A stretch of DNA of 64,000 bases. Source: Ziziphus jujuba (Eukaryota; Streptophyta; Magnoliopsida; Rosales; Rhamnaceae). Every line of letters begins with the position of its first letter. The stretch's first letter is position 1. The stretch spans positions 7,378,001 through 7,442,000 of the forward strand of contig NC_083382.1 in the NCBI RefSeq assembly GCF_031755915.1, in the 5' to 3' direction. The notes beneath the pieces are model-generated. The model was not told the DNA's origin. It saw only the letters and a list, made by a program, of their open reading frames with translations, and made no database searches. Positions 50,769 to 64,000 of the stretch are shown in pieces. The translations under genes were made by a program, and so were the position numbers.

Positions 50769-53700
50769 GGTGACAAACTCTTGTTGTTTGGTCACCCAGA
50801 GAATCCTACATCAAGAAAAAGATTCAGAGAGAAAATTGGCCCAAAAAAAAAAAAAAAATCCCAGAAAGCGAGGAAAATTTCGTCAAAAAAGTTGCATAAA
50901 GCTTTATGAAAAAGAGAAGTCAAACTTCCCTTTCACTTACACAAAGAAGAGTTTTCCCCAAAAAGAAAAACCCAGAAACAGAACAATCAGATGGAGCTTA
51001 AATTTGACCCAAAAAACCAAGCAGAACTTGTTTGGAAGCACCGAAAAACAAAAACCCAGAAACCCAAATCTCCAATACGAGGTTGGGAGATGAAAGAATA
51101 GTTTGATTTTTTTATTTTTTTTTGGGGGGGAAGTTGAATAGAAACAGAGGATAAAACTCAAAACAATTAAAAAAATAAATGTGTTTGGGAGATGGGAATG
51201 TATTTATGAAGACAGAAAAAATGGAAAACGAAGAGAGAAAACTATAAGGAAGGAAAGAAGAAGAGAAGTCGTGGATTTCGACAGGTCCAAAGTGCTTTCC
51301 TGCTCAGATACTCGTGCCACAGTAGTTTTAAAAGACTTTGAATCTATTTTTGGTTCAAAACGCGGTTTTAAAAAAAAAAAAAAAGCTATAAACAAAGATT
51401 TTTCTTACTTACTTTCTTTTATTTTTATTTATTTATTTTTATGTTAATATATATATTATTTTTTTACCTGGTCTTCCCTTTGGGTTTCTTCCTCTCTGTT
51501 TCCTGCTTCATCACCACCACAATGCTAACCCTTCAAGAATCAAATCTCTCTCTCTCTCTCTAAAGTTTTGCTTGGTAAAACTATTATGGTCTTAGGTTTG
51601 AACGTGGTTTGTTTTTATTAAATTTTTTAAAATTGGTTTAATAATTAAGTTGAAACTTTCTCAAAATATAAGACTGAAAATTATGACAATGTTTGCAATG
51701 TTTAGGAGCGAGGTCCACCAAAGCTAATGCGATGATTGCATGATTAATTAATGGAGCCATATACTGTAGTGCAATTTAATAATTAATATCATTGTCCATA
51801 TATAAATATATATATATATATATATATGGATTTGACCAATCACCCATTCCATCATGAGAATGATAGGGATCCTTTTCATTTTCACCCTGAGATTGATAGA
51901 GTTATTATTAGATATTCTCTCTTTTTACACATCCATTATATAAACATGAGATTCACAAAAAAGTAAATAAATAAATAAATACTAGACAGGAGATATAATC
52001 CATATTTTACTTTTTAATAGGTATAAAAATAATTATGATATATTTTTTTTTTTTGGGGACATATGTTTGAGTAAAAGATCCTTTTTTCTTTTTATATAAC
52101 CACTATTAAATTCATATGATGACAATGAAAGTGAGTACTATATATTAATTATAAATAGGTCACTCTGTTTTTATTGATTTTAAATTTTAATCAATTTCTA
52201 AAACTTTAAGTTTCAATATTTCATATCGCCACCTGATATTTAACTTTCTTAATCTTATTGGTAACTTTTTCACCTATATATCTATATATATATATTATTG
52301 GTAACTTTTAAAACAAAAAATAATAAATGATAATCTAATTGGTAATTTGAAAAAAAAAAATTTATTTTTAATTTTTATTTTTTTTACGTTACCTGAATTT
52401 TCTACGTGTAGCAATAGAAATGGGTGCAGCTTAAGGTATCTACTCGTGGTTTGCGCATTGGAATTGGACCAATGACCTATTGACCATGGCACGGAGACAG
52501 ACGCAACTACAAACCCTTGTCACCATTAGTCTTTGTCCGAATTCACTAAAATAAGGACAACACCTTCTTCATTCAGACTCTATTATTTTATTGTATATTA
52601 ATGTATATTAATAATTTTTTTTGTCTTTTTTTATAAAATTGCTATCTAACTGGTCTTGTATTATCTAAAAAATTCTTATAGTTTACTAGAAAAAAATGGA
52701 TCATTGGAATGTTTGAATTTGACTCGCGTTTCGTTAGAAATGACTCACTAAGCTTCTAGCAAAAATAAAATAAAATAAAATAAATAGATAATTGAGGTCA
52801 CCAAGCAACGCATAAGCTAAAGAATATATATACAAGAACATTAATTTGCATATTCTTTGAACCAAAATAATAATAATAATAATAATAATAATAAAGGTTT
52901 AGAGTCCACAAATGTTGATAATTACAAGTGCAGAGATATAGGTGTGAAAAATATAAAATATGATGATAATATTTTTCTTATTCTTTTATTGGTTTACTTA
53001 TGACTTTTTCATTTGTACATTTAATTTATATTAATTAAATTGTTGAAGACATAGAACATAAATTGATATTTAAAATGTTAGTGAAAAATTTAATACTTAT
53101 AACATTACAAAAAAATTATTTTTATTTATAAAATATAAAAATTCAAATTTAAAATTATTGGGAGGAAACAATCATTTGAATGTTGAACCATCCTGGGCCA
53201 CCCAACAAAATAATTGAACTAATTTCATTGACATGTAAATATAATGATTATTACTGCCTATTTTTTTTTCTTTTTTTTTTTTTTTTGGGTGAATATTGCT
53301 TCCTTTATTTATAGCTAACACAACAATATAATCATTTGATTCGATTTGATTTATTTTTTAAAATTTCTTTAAAAACTAAAATAGCTATGTGGAAAAAGCC
53401 AACTTATAATATACTATATATTCTAATAATCGTCATGACATCAGCTGCCAAATCTAAAGATATATCAATTGATAAAAGTGAATTTATAACATTCTAACCG
53501 TTAAAATTCGTTACATCAGCTGCATATTCCACTAACATAAATTCAAAATCTTTTTTTTTTTTTTTTCTCTCGAAAATCTGTATTTTGTTGTGGAACTTTA
53601 TTAGCAAGCATTTTAGGTTTTCAACGTTTAGGTAGGAAAACGTGGATAGGGCCGGCAGGGGAGTTTTGCAAATACTTTGGTTGGTGGCCTTCGATATGTA

Positions 53701-56700
53701 AATACATATCCTCTATCTCCACAACTACACCTTTAAAAAATAATAATAATAATAATAATAATAAAATATTCTATTCTTTAACAAAATTATTGATAGTTTT
53801 ACTTCTTTTATCATCCAAAAATTTGTCTAACAAATTAAATTGCTTCTTTTTTTCTTTTTCTTTTTTAATAACAAGTTAATTATATTCCCTTAAAGGGAAA
53901 TTCTGGCACCTTTATGCATGATGGATCATAATTTCAGCAACTGTATTTATAAAATTGGTATAAGAAAAGGTCTTGGTATAGACAATACCATTAAAAAAAA
54001 ATGATGTAAAAAATTTTCGTGGTTCAGGACCTTTTCAGTATTCGAATATTGATCAGTAAAACCCAATTATTAATGAATACCTTTAGTTACAAAAATAAAT
54101 TAGTCTCTAAATGAAAAAATTAATGTCCACGAATCACAACACATTTGTATATGCATGCAGCATAAAAAGAATAACATTATTTTTCATCACTAATAATGAT
54201 ATCATTACAACAATTTATATAATGTTTTTTTTTTGGTACAGTACTTATTTGATATTTTATCTTTAGTATATAATTTTGAATATAAAAATATACTTGCTAA
54301 AAGAGAAAACCAAAAAAAGAATTGAATAACAAGGTCTGCAAGTTGACAAGGGCAGCAAATAGCAAAGTGTGGCCTTAATTTTGCGAAAATTAGAGTCGTG
54401 TAATTTGGAGGCAATTAAATGCTTCACATACCTCAGTTGATGTTGGCTGCTAAAATAAATGCGTTTCTTTTAATATACATTAATTATTAATAATAATAAT
54501 TGATTATCAAGGGTCTTTATTAATTCAGTAACTAATTTGATTAATTAATTTATTTATTTTTAGCCTCTATGGATTTTTCCTTTATATATGATTGTATCCC
54601 ACAGAGGAAAAAATAATGTATTCATTTGTACATACTCCATTGAACAATCTTGAATTTAATGCAGTCTCTATTTTCCTTTTGCTTTTTGATATCTTTATTT
54701 TTGTGGTCCAAATTTTTTTATATATGACTGCATAAAGAACGAAAGAAAAAAAAAAGAAATATGTATTTATGTAAAATATGAGTCGAATTAATTATTTGAG
54801 ATTCTAAATATATTAAATATAATATGCTTCTGTCATCTTTTCCATAAAAAAATTATGTAACGTAACTGTCAGCATAACGACAAAATTATTGTTTCCTGAA
54901 TAATAATTTTGAATTTGTATTTTCACATTTTCAGTCTCATAAAAAAAATCGATACAATCTTTTGTTATATATTAATTATAAAAGTATTCATTATTATCGT
55001 TTTGTTGTATCTTAATCATAAAAATATTCATTATTATAATGATATATCTATCACTGTTTATATGGTTGTTTAGGGGGCTATAATCGTTGTACAGTTGTAC
55101 GAAATTAGTTAATTAATTATTGCAAAAAAATTAATTTTAATTTTAATAATAATAATAATAATAATAATAGTAACAGCAATAAAAAAAAAGCAATATCCAC
55201 TCTAATTCTTTTTTATTGGGTAAATAGCAATATCTGCTTTTTTTTTTTTCATAATAATCGACATTATAATTTTATTACAGAATTGAATTTGAATAAAAAA
55301 AATAAAAAAATATAACATTTACCAACTCGACTGCTAACTCTTGCAATATCCATAGAAAAGTCAATAGAGCATATAAAGATAATTAATGAGGATGGTATTA
55401 ACAGAATGTTTATAACCCATTAAAAGAACATTTGGTCTCAACACGCGGATGGACAATGCACACAATTTGACTCAAATCTACCAAAAATATCCCAATTTTA
55501 CACTCATATTTATTCATAAGTCAAATAATGTGTTCAACTTTTTATTTTTATTTTTATTTCTTATTATTATTATTATTTTTTCTGTGGGACTCATCCATGC
55601 ATGTTTTGCGTTATATTGTATTATTCTATCTTATTAAATAGTAGATAATTTATTCAATATTGTTACTAAAGTCAACAAATTTATTTGTCAAAGTCTTTGA
55701 TACTAGGTACCCACTGAAGAAAAAATGCTTTAAAAAATCAAATTTATTGTAAAATTTTCTAACAATTTTTGTCTCTTAAATTGTGTATACATGTAAAATA
55801 TATCTGAGTATTTTGTCCTTTTTTTTTTTTTCATTCTTCACCATTAATAATATAATGTCACCTTATTAAAAAATATCAACAAGTTAAGGAATAAAATAAA
55901 CCAAGTAAAAAAATAATTGCTTTTTGAAATGAAGAGAAATTTCAATTATTAATCAAACATGGATGGTAATAAAAAAAAATTAAAATAAAATAGAAACAGG
56001 AGATCCTTATCCAGGTCATACCCATGCTGTTAGATTGAAAGAAGCGGTAGTGTCTTTCTTTACATTTTTCCCTTCAATTTGGCAATTTACAATTATTATT
56101 ATTATTATTATTATTATTTTTCTGTTTTTTTTTTTTTGGATATAAGTATTTAATTTATGTTTGCTATATATGCATACAAAGGCTATATCTCCTTCTAAAT
56201 ACCATTCATATATAGAATTTGTTAAATCAACAATAGGGATTAAAAGTTCTAATAAGTGATAAATATTTATTGACTTTCTAAAATCAAATTAATATTGATA
56301 ATTAATAAAGTATTCAAGGAATAATAATAAAAAAACTATAATTAAATGTAAATCATCTATTTGGAGACAACTCAATGATAATAACCAAAGTTTCCTAAAA
56401 TTATGATTTAATTTCGCCTTCACCTCCAATACCAAAATATATATATATATATATAAATTAAAATCGGAAAACACGCATACATGCCCTTTGGTGTCCCACC
56501 AAAGTCCATGTCATGTACCCTAAAGTATATGATCAAAACCCAACTTTTTAAAAATAAAAAAAGAATCTATGTCCGCCATTAATTTATCTGGAATGTTCAA
56601 CTTGAGACACCCCATGAAACCTAGAAGTATGAAAACAAAACATAAATATTAATTATAGAGAAAAGGAATGCCAAAAATTAAGCCCCATCTGGCAGAAATT

Positions 56701-58215
56701 TAGAGCAGACAAATACGTATGCCGTTGCCGCCACAAAATCTCTTACGTGAATCTCGTAAAAAACGTATACATATGTCTAGGAATTGGTTAATTTTTGTAG
56801 CATAACTATTGGATTTGCTGCTTTTTTGACCCAAAAAGTAAAATCATAATACAATATAAAGAAAAATGTTTTTGTCTACTTTCCCATGTGAGGCTTTTGT
56901 TTGACCTTGAATTTATAATTATGGAAACCCTCTTTTCTCAATCTTTTTAAGTTTTTGAAATCATTATATTTTGTAGTCATATAGATGTTCCTTCAGTCTC
57001 ACTTCTATATCGTATTTTTCCATTAATCCTCGAGTGGTGGCAAAGATTTTAATGGAAGAAAAAACGTGTACATGTATTGTATATAGCTGAATCTATATGG
57101 GATGGAGACTTGTCAATATTGTATGTTATAAAACATAAATGAGGAGAGAGAGAAAAAAAAAAAGTCCACCTAAATCTTCTTTTTTTAAGGGGAAAAAAGA
57201 AAATAAGAGTCATAACTACTTGATTGAGATAAAAGCACAGCATGTCCTATTCTCACTACTGTTTTGTATTTGGTTGAACATTATACAATTTACGCAATAA
57301 AGATGATCACTAATTATAGCGTATGCACGACTTTTGAATAAAACCTTTCCCTTGGAAACACTTAATTAATTTTATGGCTCATGCATGTGTATGTAAATAT
57401 ATTTAATATTCTCTCTTTTTTCTTTTTCTGATAATATATACACACACACACACACATAATGTTCTCATGAAAAAGAAAAAAGTTGTTTTTATATTTACCT
57501 TGCAACTTAAGTCCAAAGTGGGCCTTAGTTTTCCACCTCAATTTCAAGTTTGATTTGGTCAGTTTTGTTGATTTTTTAAAAACTATCTCCTAAAGTATAA
57601 CAAAAATATATGATATTATAATATAGTTATTATTTTGGATATGACATCATTATAAATAATTAAAATCTATGTGATTTAAATCAAATAAGCTTTTTTAGCC
57701 AGTAACAATTTATTAAATATATTTTATTAAATCTTTTAAAATATATTATAATTTGTTAAATATATTCAATTGAATATATTATAATTTTTCAAATATATTT
57801 AATTAAATGCAGTTAGTTCATGTATACCTTACTTAGAAAAGCTTATGCAATTAAATTTATTATAGTTTTTTTTTTGAAGGAAAAAAATCCCATTGTTTAA
57901 ATAAACATTAATTGGAAATATAGAATTTCTTTTTGAAATCTTCAAATTAATTATATAAAAAAATAAAATAAAATAATTTTGAAACTAATTTAACTTTAAT
58001 AAAGGTATAAAGGTTATTTAGCCTCTTCTAGAGGAGTGTGGATGCTTTATGAGAAACATTAAAAATATTTTTGTATTTGCTTCAAACCTTAAGGGGTATA
58101 AATTAAGTATCGTCTTTTTTCCTTTTTTTTTTTTTTTTTTTTTTGGGTGGTAAGTGTAATTTTTCGTTTTAAAAAAAGAAGAAGATAAAAATGACTATAT
58201 TGTATATATGTGTGT

Positions 58216-58247
<32 letters not shown>

Positions 58248-61178
58248 GGACCTACATGGTGAATTTCATGAGGTGGGCAAGTTGGGTGAAAACGGGTCAA
58301 ATCTAGCAAAGCTTATGCCACATGAATTTTAACAATAGTTTCAACAATTCTTATCCCAGAATATATAAATAAATAAATAAATAAAAATTTCAACAATTAA
58401 TTGACAAGCATATTTAATGTTATTCCCTCCAAATAAATAAATAACAGAAGCTCATTTAATATCCATGTTGAATTGGCTTTTTTCCCCTCATTTTCCATGT
58501 GATCATCTTTCGTTGTTAATTACATACAAATGCCCAGATAGTTTGGTTTGGTTTACAAAATTGTTTTTCTATCTTTTGTTTTAAAAAAGTAGCTAGTCAA
58601 TCAAATATTATTATTTTTTGTAATAAAGGAAAAAAATCGAATCTTTACCATACAATATTAAATTAATCCTGTATAATCTTTTTATATGTCTTTATTTTCT
58701 TTAATTTTTTTTTTGTTTCTTTCAAAATAAATTATATCAAGTTAATCCGGTACTTTTATCCTTCTTTTTCTTTTCTTTCTTTTTTTTTTTTTTTAAAAAT
58801 TTGAAAAAAAATCGAAATTATATTAAACCATATAGTATAATTCCTATCCAAAACAATTACGTAAAAATTACTCTTCTTTCTCACATACCAAGTTATAATC
58901 AATATTAGTTTTTTCTTTTTTCAACCTATACAAAGTCAGGCATATCCCTAAAGTCATACTACAAGGTATATCTAAATCCAAATACCCTTAATTTGTCTTT
59001 AATTTTCCACCTCAAGAAGTCACGTTTTTATTTATTTATTTGGAGAAGAAGTCACGTATTACACACACACAGAGACACTAGAATTAGGATGTGAATCACA
59101 AAGACGTCTTTGTTTTTGTATGACTTTTTGGAATCCAAAATCTCCGTGCCTAAGACTAGAATTTGTGTTTCTAAAACTAGAAATATTAAAACTTTAACCA
59201 ATATGAATATTAAACCATGTCCTGTAAAGTATAAACACTTCTTCATTAAAAAATGAGTTTTTTTTTTTCTCCCTTTTTTTAAAAGAGAAAAGAAAAAGAA
59301 AGTAAGAGTGGAATATTGTAGGTAAGAATACTGGTTTGACACACAAAAGTGGGTGTCTTTGTGGCATTCCCAACACGCAATCAAGTTAGGTTTTTCCCTT
59401 GAAAGAGTATGTATCACTAATATAACGATTGTTTCTTGAAGCAAGTAAAAGATTTTGAACAATGGGATATCCAACGAGAATTTCTATTTCAAATCTGTCT
59501 TTTTGTAATTGGATTTTGAATCAAATTACCAAAATTTTCTTCCTTGTTAATTTGTCTAAAAGCATGCCCTAGAAAAAAAAAAACTCACAATGGATCCAGA
59601 TTCTGATCTTTTTGTACGTTAGTGACAGGTAACATCAAGCGAAAAAAATGGACAAGACTTGTTATTTCATTGATTTTCAATAAAAAAAGAAGAAAAAAAA
59701 GACTTGTTATTTCATTTCTTTGCTTAGTGCTTTCTTCTATTTGTTTTTAAGAATATGAACTCAAAATAAAAAAAGTTAGAATTTTAAAATTTTGTATAAT
59801 AAAACATTCTTTCTTGGAAATAAATATAAAAACAATCTTAAAAATGTCAATTTAGAAAAATATTTTTGTTCAAATTAATTTATTATTGGGTTAATATCAC
59901 TTTATTCCAAACAATAAGATGTTTCTTATTTTTACTTCCAAACTGTAAAATATAGTACATTGCGTCCTTTTTTGACCAATAGTACATTGCCCCCATGACC
60001 TATTGTTTTATTTTTTTATTTTTTTATTTTTTTATTTTTTTTATCGTTTTAATCCAATTAAGCATAAATTATAAAGAATATAAATTGACCTTGTTTAAAA
60101 ACAAGTAAAAGAGAGAAGATTAGTGTAGAATAGAAAGTGAAATAGGGAGTAAGATGAGAAAATTCATGAACAAAGAAAGTCTTAACTTTTTATTTCCCTT
60201 GGCATTAGTTTCAGTATCTTTATTTGAAATTTAAAATTTGAAAAAAGTTGAAAATATTCTCTAAAATATGAGTACATTTATAAAACATTCAAAACACTTT
60301 TTACATGAATTTGAAAAATTTTGACACACACACACGTATCTGGTGACTCTTCTATTACATTGCAAGAAATTCACTCGAGCCACTCATTAACTAATTAAGG
60401 TAACGATTCTTGCTTCATGTAGGTAGAGTTGCAGCCTATAATTTGAGTGGTGAAGATTGGTTTTTGGAATGGGAATTATAGTATGCATGTGGAGTTTTGA
60501 TCTTCTGGATCAAATTATAATTGATATGGCAAGTGTTAATGTATGTATTGATTGTTTAGGTATGTATTGATTGTTTAGGTAAAACTCATGGTACTAATGG
60601 TATTAGTATTACTATTAAATCAATTAATGATTTTAAAACTTAGACGGCAAAGTGGTAACCTTTAGTAGTTACTATGTCGTACAAAAACAATTTAGTAATC
60701 TTGAAACTATATAGTTTTCTCTCACAAAATTATGTAGAATTTACACATGAGATCCATATGTTGTAACAGTATTTGTGATAGGGGATTTGCTATATATGTA
60801 CAGCTTTTGGGAGATCAAATCTTTGTACAAAATTATCTAAGCATATTTTAATTTTTGATTTAAACAAGTAAAAGAAATGAGGGAGACGTTGGAAGGATAC
60901 GGTTGATGCATTACATTTGTGTTGTAATTTATTCTTGTATTTTTTGGTAAATAGAAATATATTGTAGTATGTATGCATTGAGTTATTCTAAATTTTATTT
61001 GTCATAGACTTACATTGATGTTAAATTCCGCATTTCAATGCTTAAAGCAGTGTATTTCAATTTTAATTACTGGTATTATATCGCATATATGAAACTACAT
61101 TGTGCTATCATATATATATATATATATATATTATCTGACTGTCTTTCTTATCGAACCTTCATGTATCTCTGGATGTAG
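50769..61178. other. AT-rich intergenic region
   Basis: About 10 kb in which I see no supported gene, only short ORFs rich in Lys, Phe and Ile typical of AT-rich spacer. The promoter and 5' UTR of the aspartic protease occupy the left few hundred bases. Microsatellites include (TAA)n near 52867-52893, 53741-53763 and 55145-55168, (TTA)n near 56091-56117, and (GA)n at about 58216-58243. A 20-bp tandem duplication (GTATGTATTGATTGTTTAG) lies at 60541-60580 and a direct repeat (GACTTGTTATTTCATT) at about 59656 and 59700. Confidence 0.6.
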
Positions 61179-61297
61179 GAGCATCGGTTTTCTTTGGTGC
61201 AACATGAAACAGAGAAGCCTGACAAAATTGCATCATCTGTGGAAATGATTAAGGGTGACATAGAGAAGACTCGTGTTGAATTGACGTATTTTTTAAG

Positions 61298-61348
<51 letters not shown>

Positions 61349-61511
61349 TAATGGCTTCTCTGTCATCTACATATATAACTTCTAACTTTTTATTGGTGAG
61401 TCTAAATATTTTTCTTTCTTGTTATGTTGTAGGAATGAGATGGAAAAGGAATTTCGTGCAACAAGAACCCATTTAAACAACATTTTGGCGAATTCTAAGA
61501 AGGCTTTTTAG
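61179..61511 (+). pseudogene. Two-exon gene remnant, possibly DUF1640/CCDC90-like coiled coil
   Basis: Two exon-like blocks with matching phase are 61179-61285 (preceded by GGATGTAG, followed by a GT donor) and 61433-61511 (preceded by TTATGTTGTAG, ending TAG). Together they read 61 codons. The first block gives EHRFSLVQHETEKPDK and VEMIKGDIEKTRVEL, reminiscent of the EHHFSLLQ.ETEKL..DIEKMRSEL segment of plant DUF1640 (CCDC90/MCUR1-like mitochondrial) proteins. The rest (NEMEKEF, RTHLNNILANSKKAF) does not obviously match. The intron holds a 40-bp (AT)20 run. I find no start codon exon or further domains nearby, so I regard it as a gene fragment. Identification is tentative. Confidence 0.4.
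61301..61340. repeat. (AT)20 microsatellite
   Basis: Forty uninterrupted bases of AT repeats inside the intron-like gap of the 61179-61511 gene fragment. Confidence 0.95.
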
Positions 61512-64000
61512 GCAAATTAATTTCAAAAATGATTTAATAATACTACTTATCGAAGTTGGTACCTGATGATTAGCTTTCAGTGATTTGGAGTTTTTAACTT
61601 TCTGAAAGTGATAATGATGCACATGGATTGAACACTTTCTTAACTTTCACAATCTGAAGGTCTGGAGAGGATAATGCACTTCATTATATTCTTGAGGATA
61701 TAATGTGCACTTATTGCATGTGGAAATGTGTTTTTTAGCAACTATGCATGAAAAAATTGAATTACAACTAATGCATACTTAACAAATGGTTGTTTGTAAC
61801 TTCGATTGGCGTTAAGAGATAAAGCAAGCTCATGTTATATATTGTATTAGTTCAATCTTTCTCAGTACTTTTGGTTTGTGTTTATGAAAAAATCTTACCG
61901 ATCTCTCTAATAAAGGGGTTAACTTTCTTTCTTGTTTTTTATTTCAATCATTATTTGAATGTTGATTTATGGTGTAGGGAGTTTTCCTTCTAAACTTGTA
62001 GTTGCATGTTGTAGAGCATGTTGTGAATGTTGTCGTTATAATAATTTGTCATGGGATAAAGAAAGGGAAAAAAAAATTATGTGCGTTAACTCTTATATAT
62101 AGAAGATGAGCATGAATAATCATGTAAAACGTAGAAAATCAATGTTGAATGAGAATATAAATGAAGATAAAGTGAGCACGATTAAACAACTAGAATATAG
62201 AAGATAAGTGCTGAATGAAAATGAAAAGAGCAAGTAAGATGAGAAAATTAATGAACAATGAACGTTTATTTGTTTAACTTTACCCATTTCGTATCTAAGT
62301 TCAATTAATTCGGATCTTAACTTACTTATTTCATATCTAAGCTAAATTAATTGGAATATTAAATAAAATACATGTTAGAACTATGTATATAGTTATTTCA
62401 ATACGAGGGAGTTTAATGTAAGTATATTTTGTAAATATATGAGGGAATTTTTTTAGGACCCTTTTCTGTGAATGCCCTAGGCATAGGCCACTAAGCAGTC
62501 AGGCCGGGCCTGGCTTCACCTGTTTCAGGTCAAATTCCCCGGGTCCATTATTATGTGGAAATTTGATCTTGAAAGTTTGTTTGTTTGTTATTTTTTTTCT
62601 TAGAGATTTTTTCTTTTTTTAACCATGAAAAGTTAGAGATTCAAAAGAGAAGAAAGCACGTAAGATGGAGATTTTTACGGATATAATTATATATTTTAAT
62701 CAGAGCATGAAAATAGATAGTAGTTTTTTCAATTAATAAAGAAAATAAAAGCCAATTACTACAAACGTTAGCATAAACAATTTCTAGTCAAAGTGTTTTT
62801 TTCTTTTTAATCATAATTTCTAAATAAAAGTTTTTCTAATAATTTTTTTTATCATTTAATATTTCAAATCACAACTTCTTTATTGTAATTTTGAATGACT
62901 TATCAACTAAATCAATTTTCTTTTTATTTTTTTTTATTTTTTATTTTATTTTTTTTAATTCTATACAAAGTTTGATGATTAATAGGTAAAGATGCATTAG
63001 AGTTGATTGAATAAATTAATTGGTCGGACGAAATATATATTCTATAATTTAAGGGTGTAAAATGTAATTACACTAAAATTAAGTGTCTTATAAGACGTTA
63101 AGAACTTCAAGCAAAAAAATATAAAACGTTAAGAACAATAATTATAAAACTAATTTCTACAGAGAAAAATAAACAAAATTCCATATATATATATATATAT
63201 GTATAAGAAAAAAAGAAAAAAAAGATTGTTAAAAAAAAAAAAATTGTATTTATTTTTGGATGAAGCCGTAGCTCCAATCTACTTATGCAATTAATGAGAG
63301 CATGAATTCGAATTTACACTGTATACCAGAAAATTTTGAGGTGGCAGCGATGTTGAAGCACGTGGTTCAGTTAGGGATTAGTTCCGGTAGGGTTTGACAA
63401 TATCCGATCCTTAATTTCATCGTCTTCTTCTTCCTTTGTCAATGAACTTTATAGGCTGCTTTGTACCAAAGTCAATGGAAATCACGCCATTATTAATAGC
63501 TTTGCCCCCGATAAATCAATTGCTTTTTACGATAATTTACTTATTTTTGAAGAAACTTATTTGACCGACCCACCCCAAAGCTTAACAGCTAGTTTAATTT
63601 TAATCTTATTATTATTAATATTATTGGTTAATTAGGTAATATCTAGTTTGAGAAGCCATGGCTATCACAGACATTCTGAATGACCGTAATGTAGCAGTGC
63701 ATAAGGTCAGCTTTTTGTATTTGTAATGTTTTGTTGTTTGTATTTGCATTTGTATTGTGTTTGTGTTTGTATTTCTATTTGTTTGTTGGGTTTGTCTTTT
63801 AAGCAACATAAAAAATAAAAAAATAAAAAAGAAAGTAAAATGGTGTTAAAATAATGAGTGTTTATATATATATATAGTATATGATTTTGATTTTGAACCG
63901 ATATGAATCATATTGGTTATAGATATATCCACTAAGTCTCCAAGTACATTGTTTAGGAGTTAGGACTTCACTTTGGTCATTGATTAAATAATTAAGGATA
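61512..64000. other. AT-rich intergenic region
   Basis: No supported gene. A small GC-rich island at about 62465-62550 (GGCCGGGCCTGGC) may be a repeat fragment. A degenerate TTTGTATTTG-type minisatellite lies at 63712-63790. An ATG in good context at 63658 opens a 16-codon stretch ending in AAG|GTCAGC, which could be a first exon of something beyond the right edge, but there is no other support. Confidence 0.55.

Noticed and set aside
50707..51093. Lys-rich plus-strand ORF upstream of the aspartic protease
   Set aside because: It falls in the purine-rich antisense of the protease leader; composition-driven.
62440..62560. GC-rich island with GGTCAAATTCCCC, B-box-like
   Set aside because: No A box at the right distance, no target duplication and no tail.
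63658..63705. ATG in good context followed by a GT splice donor, possible first exon
   Set aside because: Only 16 codons with no recognisable motif, at the window edge. Such signals are common by chance.

Overview
This is a stretch of plant nuclear chromosome, almost certainly from a eudicot. The evidence is AT-rich spacer full of (AT)n and poly-A/T runs, short introns with plant-type T-rich acceptors, plant Copia and TRIM retroelements primed by initiator Met-tRNA, and single-copy genes closest to Arabidopsis-type families. I cannot name the species from the sequence alone.

Genes. Five genes are supported. (1) A cytochrome b561-domain membrane protein on the minus strand runs off the left edge (two 5' exons, 280-671). 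(2) VPS16/VACUOLELESS1, the vacuolar-tethering HOPS/CORVET subunit, is on the plus strand (28723-36341): 15 exons, 844 aa. (3) A 3-hydroxyisobutyryl-CoA hydrolase-like (CHY-like) protein is on the minus strand (37314-40481): 15 coding exons, 388 aa, plus a 5'-UTR intron. It is convergent with VPS16. (4) Cytosolic ribosomal protein eL20 (L18a) is on the minus strand (42939-44636): 4 exons, 178 aa, with telo-box and site II promoter motifs. (5) An intronless nepenthesin-type aspartic protease is on the minus strand (49059-50768): 569 aa. A short two-exon gene remnant lies at 61179-61511. These are unrelated housekeeping or single-function genes, each with its own promoter. Nothing suggests a cluster or operon-like unit.

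Mobile DNA. The left half is a retroelement field. A complete but dead Copia element (6997-13038; TSD GATTG) carries a complete TRIM element nested in its gag-protease junction (8675-9099; TSD TAACA). A repeat-rich non-autonomous LTR element sits near 17.83-19.25 kb, and a 3.6-kb solo LTR with TSD TCTTA at 19447-23064. A more decayed reverse-strand Copia copy occupies about 23343-27934. A 106-bp tRNA-derived SINE with 12-bp TSDs lies at 41314-41419, between the CHY-like and eL20 genes. Two diverged copies of one unclassified repeat family lie in opposite orientation at about 16.79-17.25 and 45.72-46.18 kb.

The remainder (0.7-7 kb, 13-17.8 kb, 44.9-49 kb, 51-64 kb) is AT-rich intergenic DNA with microsatellites and a few local duplications. 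I found no rRNA or canonical tRNA gene, no CRISPR array and no bacterial-type system. The most unusual items are the TRIM-in-Copia nest, whose TRIM LTR looks like a Cassandra-type LTR without the 5S domain, the element with tandem primer-binding-site units, and the SINE.
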